From Vallitalea okinawensis (GTDB taxonomy: Bacteria; Bacillota; Clostridia; Lachnospirales; PQDH01), in assembly GCF_002964605.1 (NCBI RefSeq), contig NZ_PQDH01000001.1:744001-808000 (forward strand): a stretch of DNA of 64,000 bases. Reading direction: 5' to 3'. The notes below the pieces were generated by a model. It was not told the DNA's origin. It was given only the letters and a program-made list of their open reading frames with translations, and made no database searches. How positions within the stretch are numbered: position 1 is the stretch's first letter; each line of letters begins with the position of its first letter. Made by a program: the position numbers and the translations under genes. Shown one piece after another: positions 26,346 to 35,507 of the stretch.

Positions 26346-28445
26346 CTAAAGCTGCGTTTTGTCCTGGTAGAAATTATCTAGAATATCTGATAATTCAGTA
26401 TAGATCTCTTCTTGTACCCCATCCTTTATACTTTTAGCAAAGTTTTCACTTGATATAATCATCTTACTTATTTCACTTAACACTTCAAGAGCTTGATTAT
26501 TGCCGGCTACTGGCGCTACCATAACGATAATCACATTAACATTGGATTTTAACTTAGACTTGTTGAGTACTTCAATCAACTTCTTTGTTCTAAAAACAAT
26601 AAAATAAATTTCTTCTACTACCGATGAGCGGCAATGTAGAAGCATCATACCCTTTTCACCTAAAAGAGTAGCGCCTTTTTCCTCTCTGTCTCTAAAGTCA
26701 AGAGCCAACTGTCGCTGCTTTTCTTCTGTTTTTACAATCCTCTGACTTACTTTTCTAATCAAATCCTGAATATCAGAAACCTCTACATCATCCATCAATA
26801 AAAAATGATTGAATATTTGTATAATACTTTTACTATAAATAGCTAATAAGGTTAATTTATCTTTCAAATTAATCGACTTTCTCTTTTTAGGATAATAGTT
26901 TCTTTTCAAGTAACTATTCTTAAAACCTCTAATGTTCATTTTGTCTTCTTTCGATAGGATGTAGTTAACGACAATTACTCGCTCTGATATTCTTTCGATA
27001 GGAATTGTGGATATGATAAAATCGATCCGCATCTCTTTAAGTATATCTTCGTTAATATCGATGGCCGAAATAGTACTAACGATTTTGATATCAGGAAATT
27101 CATTCTCAATTTCAGACGCTAATAATTTAGACGCCCCTATGCCATTGGGGCATGCAACTGCTACTAAATACTTTTTTTTCTTCGCAGATGATTGGTGATG
27201 CATAGCAGCTCCAATGTGCGTAGCTATGTATGCTATCTCAGCCTCCGGAACAATTATATTCATCTGCTCTTCCATGACCTTCACGCTCTTGGCAGTAGCC
27301 CTAAACAATTCAGGATAACTCACTTTAATTTCATCTAATAGTGAATTTTGTATTTCTAAGTTCATTTTTATCCTTTTAATTGCAGGTCCTAAGTGTCTGA
27401 CTAATCCGATAAGAAGTTTTTCATCATCCTCAAGATAACTTTTTGTTTCAACCTCAGCTATCTGTATGATCTTTTTAGCCAGCTTAATGAGTTTATAGTC
27501 TTCGATCATTGAAATTTTGTTATCAAATAATGTATCACGTACTTTTGCACCAATAATATGCATGGAAATATAAGATATATCTTCTTGACTAATGTGAATT
27601 TTATGTTTTATAGGTAGATTTTTACTCCAGTCTTCAACGAAATAATAAATCTTTGTTTTTGATATTTCTTCATTAATTTGAGGGTCTAATTGAATAAATG
27701 ATTGTTTTTTTACCCTATGAAGCGTAATTGCTATGCGCATTATTAACCCAATATAAGCATTATCTGCATACTTATATCCCATACTTTCCTCAATACTTCT
27801 AATTAGCTCTTCTATAGAAGCCAAGCTTTCAGTGGCAATCAATTCGAGTAGAGTATTATTAATTTTTGTACTGGTTTTCTTGTTTTCTTGGAAAGTGTGG
27901 TTTTTAATCATATAAAGTAAATGAGATTCCTTGTAAATTTCATTAAATAAATGAACGATAGCACTTCTAATCTCTTTTTCTTTACTATGGAGATAAATAC
28001 CTAATCCTGGTTTCCTAATTAACTCCATCTCGTATTTACCTAACCATTTTTCAACTTTATCTAAATCGTGACTAATAGTGCCTTCAGTTACGTCAAATAT
28101 TCTTGTAAAACTATATAACTTTACAGGCTCTTGATTACTAAGTAACTGACTTGTAGCAATTACCTGTCTTTCCCAAGGTGTATATATGTAAGGGGTTTCT
28201 TCTGCCATTAGTAATTTCTTAATTGCTTTTCTCTTATCTTCATCAGCTATGATTCGTATCCCTTTACTCTTTCTCTTATCCAGTTCTACACCTTGAGAAC
28301 TTAACCAATCTCCACCCTTTTCGATTTCTCTTAGTACAGTTCTTGAGCTAAGTCCCATTTCATTTGCAATAGTATTGATTGTAATATAATCAAATTGATT
28401 GATGAGTATTGCTAATATGATTTTCAGTCTTGGACTTAGTTTCAT
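26346..28445 (-). CDS. mtlR: MtlR-type PRD-containing transcriptional activator
   Basis: 699 residues in the MtlR/LicR layout: HTH (1-60, [21 protein letters not shown]), second HTH/Mga-like part (80-160), PRD1 (about 190-290), PRD2 (about 300-400), an EIIB-like domain with Cys in [11 protein letters not shown] (about 430-500) and an EIIA-like domain (about 545-690) with His in [12 protein letters not shown]. All PTS phosphorylation sites needed for HPr and EII control seem retained. It is the first gene of the hexitol unit, 37 bases ahead of the EIICBA gene, and probably activates it when the hexitol is present. Confidence 0.88.
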   Translation of the reverse strand: MKLSPRLKIILAILINQFDYITINTIANEMGLSSRTVLREIEKGGDWLSSQGVELDKRKSKGIRIIADEDKRKAIKKLLMAEETPYIYTPWERQVIATSQLLSNQEPVKLYSFTRIFDVTEGTISHDLDKVEKWLGKYEMELIRKPGLGIYLHSKEKEIRSAIVHLFNEIYKESHLLYMIKNHTFQENKKTSTKINNTLLELIATESLASIEELIRSIEESMGYKYADNAYIGLIMRIAITLHRVKKQSFIQLDPQINEEISKTKIYYFVEDWSKNLPIKHKIHISQEDISYISMHIIGAKVRDTLFDNKISMIEDYKLIKLAKKIIQIAEVETKSYLEDDEKLLIGLVRHLGPAIKRIKMNLEIQNSLLDEIKVSYPELFRATAKSVKVMEEQMNIIVPEAEIAYIATHIGAAMHHQSSAKKKKYLVAVACPNGIGASKLLASEIENEFPDIKIVSTISAIDINEDILKEMRIDFIISTIPIERISERVIVVNYILSKEDKMNIRGFKNSYLKRNYYPKKRKSINLKDKLTLLAIYSKSIIQIFNHFLLMDDVEVSDIQDLIRKVSQRIVKTEEKQRQLALDFRDREEKGATLLGEKGMMLLHCRSSVVEEIYFIVFRTKKLIEVLNKSKLKSNVNVIIVMVAPVAGNNQALEVLSEISKMIISSENFAKSIKDGVQEEIYTELSDILDNFYQDKTQL

Positions 28446-28491
28446 AACTGTATCCTTCCCTTCTACAATTCAATAGTATAATTATACTTTC

Positions 28492-28538
28492 GGCATAAAT
28501 GCCTTTAAAAAATCGATTAACTCTATATCACTTAAGTG
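28492..28538 (-). promoter_or_regulatory. Two palindromes upstream of the hexitol unit
   Basis: GGCATAAATGCC (28492-28503) and CACTTAAGTG (28529-28538) are exact palindromes about 50-95 bases before the mtlR start. A TATAAT lies next to the first. They are candidate operators. The remainder of the gap 28446-28742 is AT-rich and ends in a terminator. Confidence 0.4.
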
Positions 28539-28670
28539 TAATTTAATTGTATAATATCGCCAGCTATATTGAAAGATAAAGAAAATGATTTATGTCAATA
28601 TTCAATAGTGACAAAATTAAAAAGCCTATAGAATCAGTCGTTATAGTAAGTTATAATTTTTTCTGATATA

Positions 28671-28697
28671 AAAAAACTATTGTACAATAACAATAGC
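28671..28697 (-). terminator. Terminator of the corrinoid-activator gene
   Basis: CTATTGT and ACAATAG arms; on the minus strand a long T-run follows. It lies about 45 bases past the stop codon at 28743. Confidence 0.7.
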
Positions 28698-28742
28698 TTT
28701 TATTTTAATATCTTTTCATTTAATTTATTTAATTCTTTCTTA

Positions 28743-30947
28743 TTACTCCTGGTCAAAAAACATTTGCTCCATAAATAATTCATTGAATCCATGAATATCT
28801 GACAATACGATACTTCTAGTATGGCTCACAATCTTCAACGTATTTTCTTTACCTTTATGATCTAAAAGGTACTTAACAGCTCCGCCTAATGCCGAATTGC
28901 CAATACTCTTTATTCTATTTTGTAACGCCTTTGGGATAAGACCTATTTTAACAGCACTATCCACATTCAGATTAACGCCAAAACCTCCTGCTAGAAAGAC
29001 ATGCTGTATATCATCGTAACAGCATTCATACTCTTTAATCAATGATTCAATACCAGCCCTTATCGCCGCTTTTGCTAACTGTATTTCTCGAATATCTTTT
29101 TGTGTTACTGTTATGGTATCTCCACCAATACAAACTTCATCCCCATCGAATGGGGCTTGCAATGCTCCTGTCGAATCAATCCATCCATGATTTAATCCCT
29201 CAGCCATAAAATCTAAGATACCACTACCGCATAATCCAATAGGTGGGTCATCGGCGATGGTTCCGAAATTGAAATAGGGATGGGTATATTTTATATTTCT
29301 GATAGCACCAGGTACACTTCCAACTCCGCTGGAGATATTCCCTCCTTCAAAAGCTGGTCCGGCCGCTGTCGCTGAAGCAATAATCTTATGATGATTCCCT
29401 ATTGCCATTTCTCCATTCGTACCAATATCAATAAATAAACTGATAGACTCTTGCTTATTGAGATCACTATAATATATACCAGAAATAATATCAGCACCTA
29501 CAAAGGTTGATATACCTGGTAATAGAGTTACATCGCAATGAAGCAAATTGGTACCAAGTAATTGCTGAAAATCATACTCCATCAATTCCACAGTAACAGG
29601 TTCAAAAGGGAAAATTCCTAATGTGTCACAGGATAATCCTAATAATAGATGGAACATAGTGGTATTTCCGACAATAGTAATATGTCTTACTTTTTCACTC
29701 TCTTCATTTTGAAGTAGCTCCTCTATTCCCTTTAATATATCCTTCTTAATGAGCACACTTAACTCTGTTAAGTATCCACTATTGGCATTTTGAATTCTAC
29801 TAATGACATCCGCTCCATACTTGGATTGAGAATTCAAACATGAATAACTGTTAAGGATTTCGCCAGTCTTTAAATAGATTAGCTGTATAGCTATTGTTGT
29901 TGTACCAATATCAATAGCTATACCAAGGTTAGACTTATCTTCCCTACTGTCACTACTCTCTCTCAAAACTTTAGGAAGTATTAACTCTCGGTCATAATCC
30001 TCCAGTACATCCATTTGATCATATGGATTTATTAACTCTACAGTACAACTTTCTTCAATAACAGCTCCACAGGCTAATCGATAGCCTTCTTTGATCTGAT
30101 TTTGAGTAAAAAACGTTAGATCTATATCTGAAGGTGTTAATCTTCCCTTAATAAGTTTAATGGTACATTTACCACAAGTACCATTCCCACCACAAGGTGA
30201 GGGTATAAGAATATTGTTCTCGCTAAGTATATCTAAGAGGTTTGTATGACAATATACAGGAATCTTATAATGGTTTTTGTCATCTATAACAGTTAATTCG
30301 ATACTTTTATTTCTCCATTTACACTTCATAGCATGCTGGCATTCTATACAATTATGACCGCTATCTATATCTGAAGGTAATATTTCTTCATTAACTCCAC
30401 ATACAAAAGACAAAGCTTTAGCAGGATTAAGCATAAAACCAGTTGTTACACACATGTTTAACTGTTGTTGTGGATCAACTTCTTTTAAGAGAATTTCTTG
30501 ATATTCTAGAGGGATTTCACCATCACCAGGATATAATCTTCTTGTCAAGTGTAGACCTCTTTTTTCAAAATCCAGCTTAATTGTCTCATAAGCCTTATTT
30601 TCTAAACTGAAGGTGAGATCATCCAAAATAGCATCAATCATGAAACCTTCAAGGTAATGATCATTTTCCATCGCCTCTGAACTTAATTCGCATACCTTAT
30701 GACCTAAGGTAACAACTATAGAAACAAGGGAGGTACAATAGTTAAATATGTTACCTAACCTCTCTTTATTGTTGTTCTCATTAAGTTGATAAGCGATAAT
30801 AGGCTCAATAGCTTTCATTACTTGAGGCAGAATTTCATCATATCGATTGCTTACCTCATGATAAATAGAGCTATCTACATAACATTCCATTGCATTTAAT
30901 GTTCTTTCTTTATTTGGCTTAACTATAATGTTTCTTAGTATACTCAT
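28743..30947 (-). CDS. RACE-type reductive activator of corrinoid enzymes, with MetH-activation-like N-domain
   Basis: 734 residues. The C-terminal two-thirds match RACE proteins: a 2Fe-2S ferredoxin domain at about 225-320 (CGGNGTCGKC and a later LACGAVIEE cysteine) and an ASKHA actin-like ATPase at about 340-720 (GIAIDIGTTTIAIQL, DIGTNGEMAIG, AAIRAGIESL, FLAGGFG). Such proteins use ATP and low-potential electrons to return Co(II) corrinoids to Co(I). The first 200 residues are extra: RRLYPGDGEIPLEYQ and TTGFMLNPAKALSF resemble the MetH reactivation domain. A cysteine group CIECQHAMKC joins the parts. No corrinoid protein is in the window; the URO-D-family gene at 34193 is the nearest possible partner. 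Confidence 0.85.
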   Translation of the reverse strand: MSILRNIIVKPNKERTLNAMECYVDSSIYHEVSNRYDEILPQVMKAIEPIIAYQLNENNNKERLGNIFNYCTSLVSIVVTLGHKVCELSSEAMENDHYLEGFMIDAILDDLTFSLENKAYETIKLDFEKRGLHLTRRLYPGDGEIPLEYQEILLKEVDPQQQLNMCVTTGFMLNPAKALSFVCGVNEEILPSDIDSGHNCIECQHAMKCKWRNKSIELTVIDDKNHYKIPVYCHTNLLDILSENNILIPSPCGGNGTCGKCTIKLIKGRLTPSDIDLTFFTQNQIKEGYRLACGAVIEESCTVELINPYDQMDVLEDYDRELILPKVLRESSDSREDKSNLGIAIDIGTTTIAIQLIYLKTGEILNSYSCLNSQSKYGADVISRIQNANSGYLTELSVLIKKDILKGIEELLQNEESEKVRHITIVGNTTMFHLLLGLSCDTLGIFPFEPVTVELMEYDFQQLLGTNLLHCDVTLLPGISTFVGADIISGIYYSDLNKQESISLFIDIGTNGEMAIGNHHKIIASATAAGPAFEGGNISSGVGSVPGAIRNIKYTHPYFNFGTIADDPPIGLCGSGILDFMAEGLNHGWIDSTGALQAPFDGDEVCIGGDTITVTQKDIREIQLAKAAIRAGIESLIKEYECCYDDIQHVFLAGGFGVNLNVDSAVKIGLIPKALQNRIKSIGNSALGGAVKYLLDHKGKENTLKIVSHTRSIVLSDIHGFNELFMEQMFFDQE

Positions 30948-31076
30948 CGCTATCCCTCATTATCTATGTTTAAATGAACAGATTTCCATACAGGATTATT
31001 ATTGATTACTATTAGTATAGCATTGATGAGCAAAACCCTCAACGTAACGATAAATCGTGTGTTGTTAACTTGTGAT

Positions 31077-31111
31077 AATGTCACCTTAAGATTAATTTTA
31101 GAAAATGTCAC
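31077..31111. repeat. Left remnant of insertion-element-like end (AATGTCAC repeats)
   Basis: AATGTCAC occurs at 31077-31084 and 31104-31111, the second as AGAAAATGTCAC. Its reverse complement, GTGACATTTTCT, matches the GGGACATTTTCT units at 33100-33146 in inverted orientation. Together they look like multi-repeat ends of an old element. Confidence 0.35.
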
Positions 31112-31209
31112 TTTTGATGACACTCTAAATATGATAAAAGGAATGATTACATTGTCAAAAAAACAATTAACATATAAGATCATTAATAGATTTGTTGAAA
31201 AATGAAATC

Positions 31210-31425
31210 ATCCTTGGAATACGCTCTTCACAACAATTTCAAAAGGTCAACTTCCTTCATTTCAAAGGCATATTAGCTGAGAGGTATCAGATCCAAATCT
31301 CATACTCCTCTCTTTCTAGTATGCTCAAAAATGCAGGATTTTCACAAGCTCATTTTCATGCTCAAGTTGAAGGTTCAGATCATCAACACTCCCTGTTTTA
31401 TCCCAACACTCCCATTTATCCTTAA
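31210..31425 (+). pseudogene. Possible transposase remnant
   Basis: The plus-strand frame contains NFLHFKGILAERYQIQISYS followed by SLSSMLKNAGF, which recalls the 'HFxEyLxExExIxISrStVxRiLxxaGI' HTH segment of some ISNCY-type transposases. It has no upstream start region or downstream catalytic core and overlaps the stop of the MATE gene. The 474-base stretch 30948-31421 otherwise holds the AATGTCAC repeats and the RACE promoter. Low confidence. Confidence 0.35.
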
Positions 31426-32795
31426 TATTTGTACATTATTCTATATCTGCTTATAACAAATATTGATACAAAAATTGTTACTGCTTCTGCAAATGGCACC
31501 GATAACCAAATACCATTTTCTCCAATGATGCGTGGGAATATAAGTACAAAAAGCACGATAAGAAATAGGGTTCTTATAAAAGACACTATAGCTGCCACCT
31601 TTCCATTAGATAATGCAGTAAATAATGCTGATGCAAAAATATTTATCCCCTGTGGTAAAAAAGAAAGTGCGAATAATCTTAACCCTGATAATGTAAGGTC
31701 ATATGCTGCACTTCCTTCCGTTAGATACATACAAACTATGAAATCCGACCCTAAAAGAGTGAGAATATAAATTACAACACCCCATGTAAGATTAATCAGC
31801 AAACTTAGCTTAATTACTGTTCTTAGACGTTTTGGTTTATTCGCTCCATAATTAAAGCTTATTATAGGTGAAACACCTTGCGAAAACCCTAAAAATGCTG
31901 ATTGGAAAAGATACTGTGCATACATAATAACACCTACAGCCGCTACACCCATCTCACCTGATATTCCTAATATAATAATGTTAAATAAAAAAGTGGTAAT
32001 TGTTCCAGCTAATCCGGTTACCATTTGAGATGATCCAAAAAAGCATGATTGTATTAAGACTTTTATATTCCATTTAGGAAGCATAAAGCGTAAATTTTTC
32101 TTTTTAGTTCTTGCAAAATACAACAAAAATGTTATTGAAGGAATAGTATAGCCTATACCTGTTGCAAATGCAGCTCCTGCCACACCCATATTCATCTTTG
32201 CAATAAAGACAAAATCCAAAATCATATTTGTGACACCACCTACTATACCGATCATAAAACCAAAATATGGTCTACCATCAGCGATGAAAAACATTTGCGA
32301 CGAAAGGAGTAACAATAACAAAGGGGCAAAAGGTGCTAATGTTCTAAGATATGTTGATGCATAAGGCGCAAGTATGTCTGTTGCGCCAAAAAAGCCAATT
32401 ATTTGTTCTGTAAAGACTGTACCAACAAATATTAAAACTAACCCAACAGCAATTGTGAATAGAGTAATCAAACTCAGATTACGGCCAGCAAGTTCTGCAT
32501 TTCCTTCCCCCATCTGTCTGGATAGAATTGCACACCCACCAGTTCCAATCATTAACCCAATTGCAATAACGAAAGAAGTCCAAGGAAATACAAGGTTTAT
32601 AGATGCAAATGCATTTTCATTAATAAAATTTGCAACAAAATATCCATCTACTGCAGAGTAAAGAGATGAAAACATCATTAATAAAACTGTCGGGATAGTG
32701 AAGAGTAAAAGTGATCTCAATTTAAAATCTTGGTCAAGCCAAGAATCATCCCCCCAATCATGTTCTGAACTCCATTTTTCATTTTCTGAATACAT
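31422..32795 (-). CDS. MATE-family efflux transporter
   Basis: About 457 residues with twelve hydrophobic segments. The family is read from LLLFTIPTVLLMMFSSLYSA, DGYFVANF and FASINLVFPW near the N-terminus and the second-half equivalents IIILGISGEMGVAAVGVI and SQGVSPIISFNYGA. It exports drugs or metabolites against Na+ or H+. ATG at 32795 has a perfect AAGGAGG six bases upstream; the frame extends to 32834 without one. An acidic N-terminal tail of about 25 residues precedes the first helix. It sits between decayed mobile-element ends, so it may be an acquired gene. Confidence 0.87.
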   Translation of the reverse strand: MYSENEKWSSEHDWGDDSWLDQDFKLRSLLLFTIPTVLLMMFSSLYSAVDGYFVANFINENAFASINLVFPWTSFVIAIGLMIGTGGCAILSRQMGEGNAELAGRNLSLITLFTIAVGLVLIFVGTVFTEQIIGFFGATDILAPYASTYLRTLAPFAPLLLLLLSSQMFFIADGRPYFGFMIGIVGGVTNMILDFVFIAKMNMGVAGAAFATGIGYTIPSITFLLYFARTKKKNLRFMLPKWNIKVLIQSCFFGSSQMVTGLAGTITTFLFNIIILGISGEMGVAAVGVIMYAQYLFQSAFLGFSQGVSPIISFNYGANKPKRLRTVIKLSLLINLTWGVVIYILTLLGSDFIVCMYLTEGSAAYDLTLSGLRLFALSFLPQGINIFASALFTALSNGKVAAIVSFIRTLFLIVLFVLIFPRIIGENGIWLSVPFAEAVTIFVSIFVISRYRIMYKY

Positions 32796-32860
32796 AATAT
32801 TCCTCCTTATTTGATATTTGTTATTATGAAGCAAGCGAACGATTGCTTAGAAAACAAAAA

Positions 32861-32900
32861 ATGGAGTGCCACAATAGTTTAACTAATTGCGGCACTCCAT
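32861..32900 (-). terminator. Strong terminator between AraC and MATE genes
   Basis: ATGGAGTGCC and GGCACTCCAT arms. The minus-strand tail is TTTTTTGTTTT. It isolates the MATE gene from anything transcribed upstream on the same strand. Confidence 0.75.
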
Positions 32901-33204
32901 ATTAATCTCGTAAGACATATGTTGCACGAATCATATAATTTATATTATCACAAATTTTTGAGTAAAATCAAGTATAATATTTATTAGATATTTTTTTGTA
33001 TGCATCTGTGGACATCTTTTTTTCTTACAGGCTTCTTCGGTAACTTTTTTCACGGAATTTGATGCTATATGGAATAAATGTGACCCAACTAGAATAAAAG
33101 GGACATTTTCTCGCGTTAATAACACATAAAAAAAGAGACATTTTCTATACCAGATATTGTTTAATAGCTTTAAAAAAAGCATCTTTGGTTAATTAAAGGC
33201 AATG
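32901..33204. mobile_element. Gap with insertion-element end remnant
   Basis: GACATTTTCT occurs at 33102-33111 and 33137-33146, first as GGGACATTTTCTCGC. Repeated units of this kind remind me of IS21-family ends, and inverted counterparts lie at 31077-31111. An 80-codon frame (32940-33182) crosses them, has no ribosome site and no family I recognise; I treat it as non-coding. Confidence 0.35.
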
Positions 33205-34056
33205 TCAATTCTGAAGACTACTCCAGTATTTTCGGTAACTTAAAGGTGTCGTATCCTCATGCTGTTTAAACACCTTTATAAAATAACTAGAATCACTAAA
33301 ACCTACGCTGAAAGCAATCTCTGTAATTGATAAGCTTGAGCTTTCTAATAAGGACTTGGCTTGGTTCAGCCTATATTTTATTAAATACTCATAAGGGGTA
33401 ATCCCCATATACCTCTTGAATATTCGTATGAGGTAATATTTATTAACAAATAATTTCTTCGCAAGAGCATCTAATCCTATGGTGTTGGCATAATGGGATT
33501 CAATCATATCTATTGCATTCAGTACAATAGGAGGTATAATGATATTCTTTGAATTTTGTTCGATGGTTTTTAACATTAAATGTGTCATTATGTCATTTAA
33601 GTATCCCGATAATAATATGTCGTAATAGACACCTTTATTTGCAGCAATATCTATCATTAACCTAATTTTCTTATTAATTAGGCCATTGACTTCATCTCTA
33701 TAAAATGGACCGTGATGATCAAGAATATAATTAACCTGATTAAAGCTTTGTTCCCCTTTAAAATGAACCCATTGAAACTTCCATTCACCCGTTTCTCCAG
33801 TAAAGTAGACATGAGGTTCATTACAATTGATAATGAATCCTTCTCCTTTTCTCGTTGTATATTTCTGATTCTTATATTTTAGGCACCCTTGGCCATCAGT
33901 AGTAAATATAACTAGTATACTATTATATTTTTTTCGTTTAATAACATAGGAGTTGTCACAAATATATTTCCCTACCGCTTGTACACACGGTACCATTCCT
34001 CCTGATAATTCACTGGATATATGTTTAAAAGACACTTTTTCCCCCAAATCAAACAC
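33205..34056 (-). CDS. AraC-family regulator with cupin sensor domain
   Basis: About 283 residues. N-terminal AraC-binding cupin (TRKGEGFIINCNEPHVYFTG) and C-terminal pair of HTH motifs (IGLDALAKKLFVNKYYLIRIFKRYMG, then SITEIAFSVGFSDSSYFIKVFKQH). The start is uncertain: GTG 34056, a TTG three codons later, or a GTG seven codons later with GGGGG five bases upstream all fit. It is divergent from the URO-D gene and the 130-base gap between them holds four TCAATATA copies, so control of that gene and itself is likely. The ligand is probably a sugar or glycoside. Confidence 0.85.
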   Translation of the reverse strand: MFDLGEKVSFKHISSELSGGMVPCVQAVGKYICDNSYVIKRKKYNSILVIFTTDGQGCLKYKNQKYTTRKGEGFIINCNEPHVYFTGETGEWKFQWVHFKGEQSFNQVNYILDHHGPFYRDEVNGLINKKIRLMIDIAANKGVYYDILLSGYLNDIMTHLMLKTIEQNSKNIIIPPIVLNAIDMIESHYANTIGLDALAKKLFVNKYYLIRIFKRYMGITPYEYLIKYRLNQAKSLLESSSLSITEIAFSVGFSDSSYFIKVFKQHEDTTPLSYRKYWSSLQN

Positions 34057-34070
34057 CTCACAAATACTTC

Positions 34071-34160
34071 ATCAATATATTTATATTTTAAGTCAATATA
34101 CTCCATTGTTATTTAATCTTAAAGACTTTACACTCAATATAAGTATATCAATATATTTAT
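34071..34160. promoter_or_regulatory. TCAATATA operator-like array in divergent promoter
   Basis: TCAATATA occurs at 34072, 34093, 34134 and 34148 in the same orientation; two of these lie in an exact 14-base repeat ATCAATATATTTAT (34071-34084 and 34147-34160). The 21-base and 14-base spacings suit an AraC dimer bound to direct repeats. Confidence 0.5.
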
Positions 34161-34192
34161 TTCAAAGCAATTGATAATAAGGGGGAATAAGG

Positions 34193-35458
34193 ATGAATAC
34201 AACCTTTTCTATTACTCAAGAAGAACGACATTATTTAAGAGAACTTGCAAAAAAGCAGTTAGAGTATGCTAATCTTTCCATAATGGATGAGAGAAAGAAG
34301 CTCTGGTATGCTCATAATGGTTTAAAAGGAGAACGGCCAGTCATTGTTATGGAAATGGATACTTTTAAGCGAGATCTACTACCTGCTTTCAAATGCCATT
34401 CAAAAGCAGCTATTGAAATCGAAAAAAATTTGCTAATACCAATCATTAACCATGAACTTATTGATGATGATAAAGTTGTTCCAAATTATTATACTGTCTA
34501 TTCGAAAATACATATTAATGAATTTGACTTCAATATCAGGAAGCAGTATGCTGTTGATGCTACTGGAAGAGAAGTAGGCTTTACACAAGAACATCCAATT
34601 AAAAACTTACCTGTCGATCTACCACAACTGAAGCATTCAACATATCATGTGGATAGAGAGTATACTTATGCTTGGAAGTCTTTTGTTGAAGAAGTTATTG
34701 GTGATATACTGCCCGTAAAACTCAAAAACGATAAGCTTAAGTGGCATGTAGTCCCATCAAGGATGATTGTTGATCTCATGGGGCTTGAGAATATGATGTA
34801 TGCCATGATGGATTATCCTGAAGAGCTACATCAATTATATGAATTTATAAAAAATGATATTTTGAACTTTATAAAGTGGCAAGAAAAAGAAGGTTTACTC
34901 AGCCTCAATAATAAGAATGATTATGCAGGTGCTGGTAGTTATGGTTTTACTAATGAATTGCCATCTAATGATTTTGACAAGACCCAACTTGTAACAACTA
35001 AAGATATTTGGGTTAATATGAATTCTCAAGAATCGGTCGGTATCTCTTCCAGTATGTATGGTGAATTTATTTTCCCCTATTACCGTGACTTAGCAAAGGA
35101 ATTCGGCTTAGTTTACTATGGATGCTGTGAACCCGTTCATGATATATGGGATGATTATATTAGTAAACTTCCTAACCTTCGAAAAGTGTCTGTTTCCCCT
35201 TGGTGCAATGAAGAATTCATGGGAAATGCTCTTAAAGGAGAAAATATAATCTATTCAAGAAAACCTAGCCCGAATTTTATTGGCGTAGGTCAATTTGATG
35301 AAGTTGAATTCAAAGAACATATCAGTCATACATTGAATGCTGCAAAGGGATGTCACCTTGAAATCATCTTCAGGGATATTTATACACTTTCAGGTGAAAA
35401 AGATAAACCAAGAAAAGCTGTTAAGATTCTTCGGGAATTAATTGAAGATATTTGGTAA
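34193..35458 (+). CDS. URO-D-superfamily protein, possible corrinoid-type methyltransferase
   Basis: 421 residues. Not a true uroporphyrinogen decarboxylase: it lacks the haem-pathway context and N-terminal arginines and instead shows LVYYGCCEPVHDIWDDYI, then RKVSVSPWCNEE and IIYSRKPSPNFIGV, hallmarks of URO-D-like proteins related to MtaA/MtbA and O-demethylase methyltransferases. In those enzymes zinc held by His/Cys activates a thiol or ether; Cys and Glu in the CCEP motif and the Cys in SPWC could do so. AAGGGGG sets the start. It is controlled by the divergent AraC gene. Co-occurrence with the corrinoid activator at 28743 hints at a methyl transfer role; not proven. Confidence 0.72.
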   Translation: MNTTFSITQEERHYLRELAKKQLEYANLSIMDERKKLWYAHNGLKGERPVIVMEMDTFKRDLLPAFKCHSKAAIEIEKNLLIPIINHELIDDDKVVPNYYTVYSKIHINEFDFNIRKQYAVDATGREVGFTQEHPIKNLPVDLPQLKHSTYHVDREYTYAWKSFVEEVIGDILPVKLKNDKLKWHVVPSRMIVDLMGLENMMYAMMDYPEELHQLYEFIKNDILNFIKWQEKEGLLSLNNKNDYAGAGSYGFTNELPSNDFDKTQLVTTKDIWVNMNSQESVGISSSMYGEFIFPYYRDLAKEFGLVYYGCCEPVHDIWDDYISKLPNLRKVSVSPWCNEEFMGNALKGENIIYSRKPSPNFIGVGQFDEVEFKEHISHTLNAAKGCHLEIIFRDIYTLSGEKDKPRKAVKILRELIEDIW

Positions 35459-35491
35459 AAGTGTTCAAGGATACCATCCTTGAACACTTTT
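35457..35491. terminator. Bidirectional terminator between URO-D and GH88 genes
   Basis: 16-bp perfect arms (AAAAGTGTTCAAGGAT and its complement) with a 3-base loop; A-run and T-run on the two flanks serve both converging genes. Confidence 0.85.
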
Positions 35492-35507
35492 ATATCTGTA
35501 TACTTTA

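Noticed and set aside
31002-31205. 67-codon plus-strand frame upstream of the transposase remnant
   Set aside because: Low complexity, no ribosome site, and it consists partly of the AATGTCAC repeats.
32940-33182. 80-codon minus-strand frame in the AraC-MATE gap
   Set aside because: No ribosome site, no family recognised and it crosses insertion-end repeats; treated as chance or remnant.
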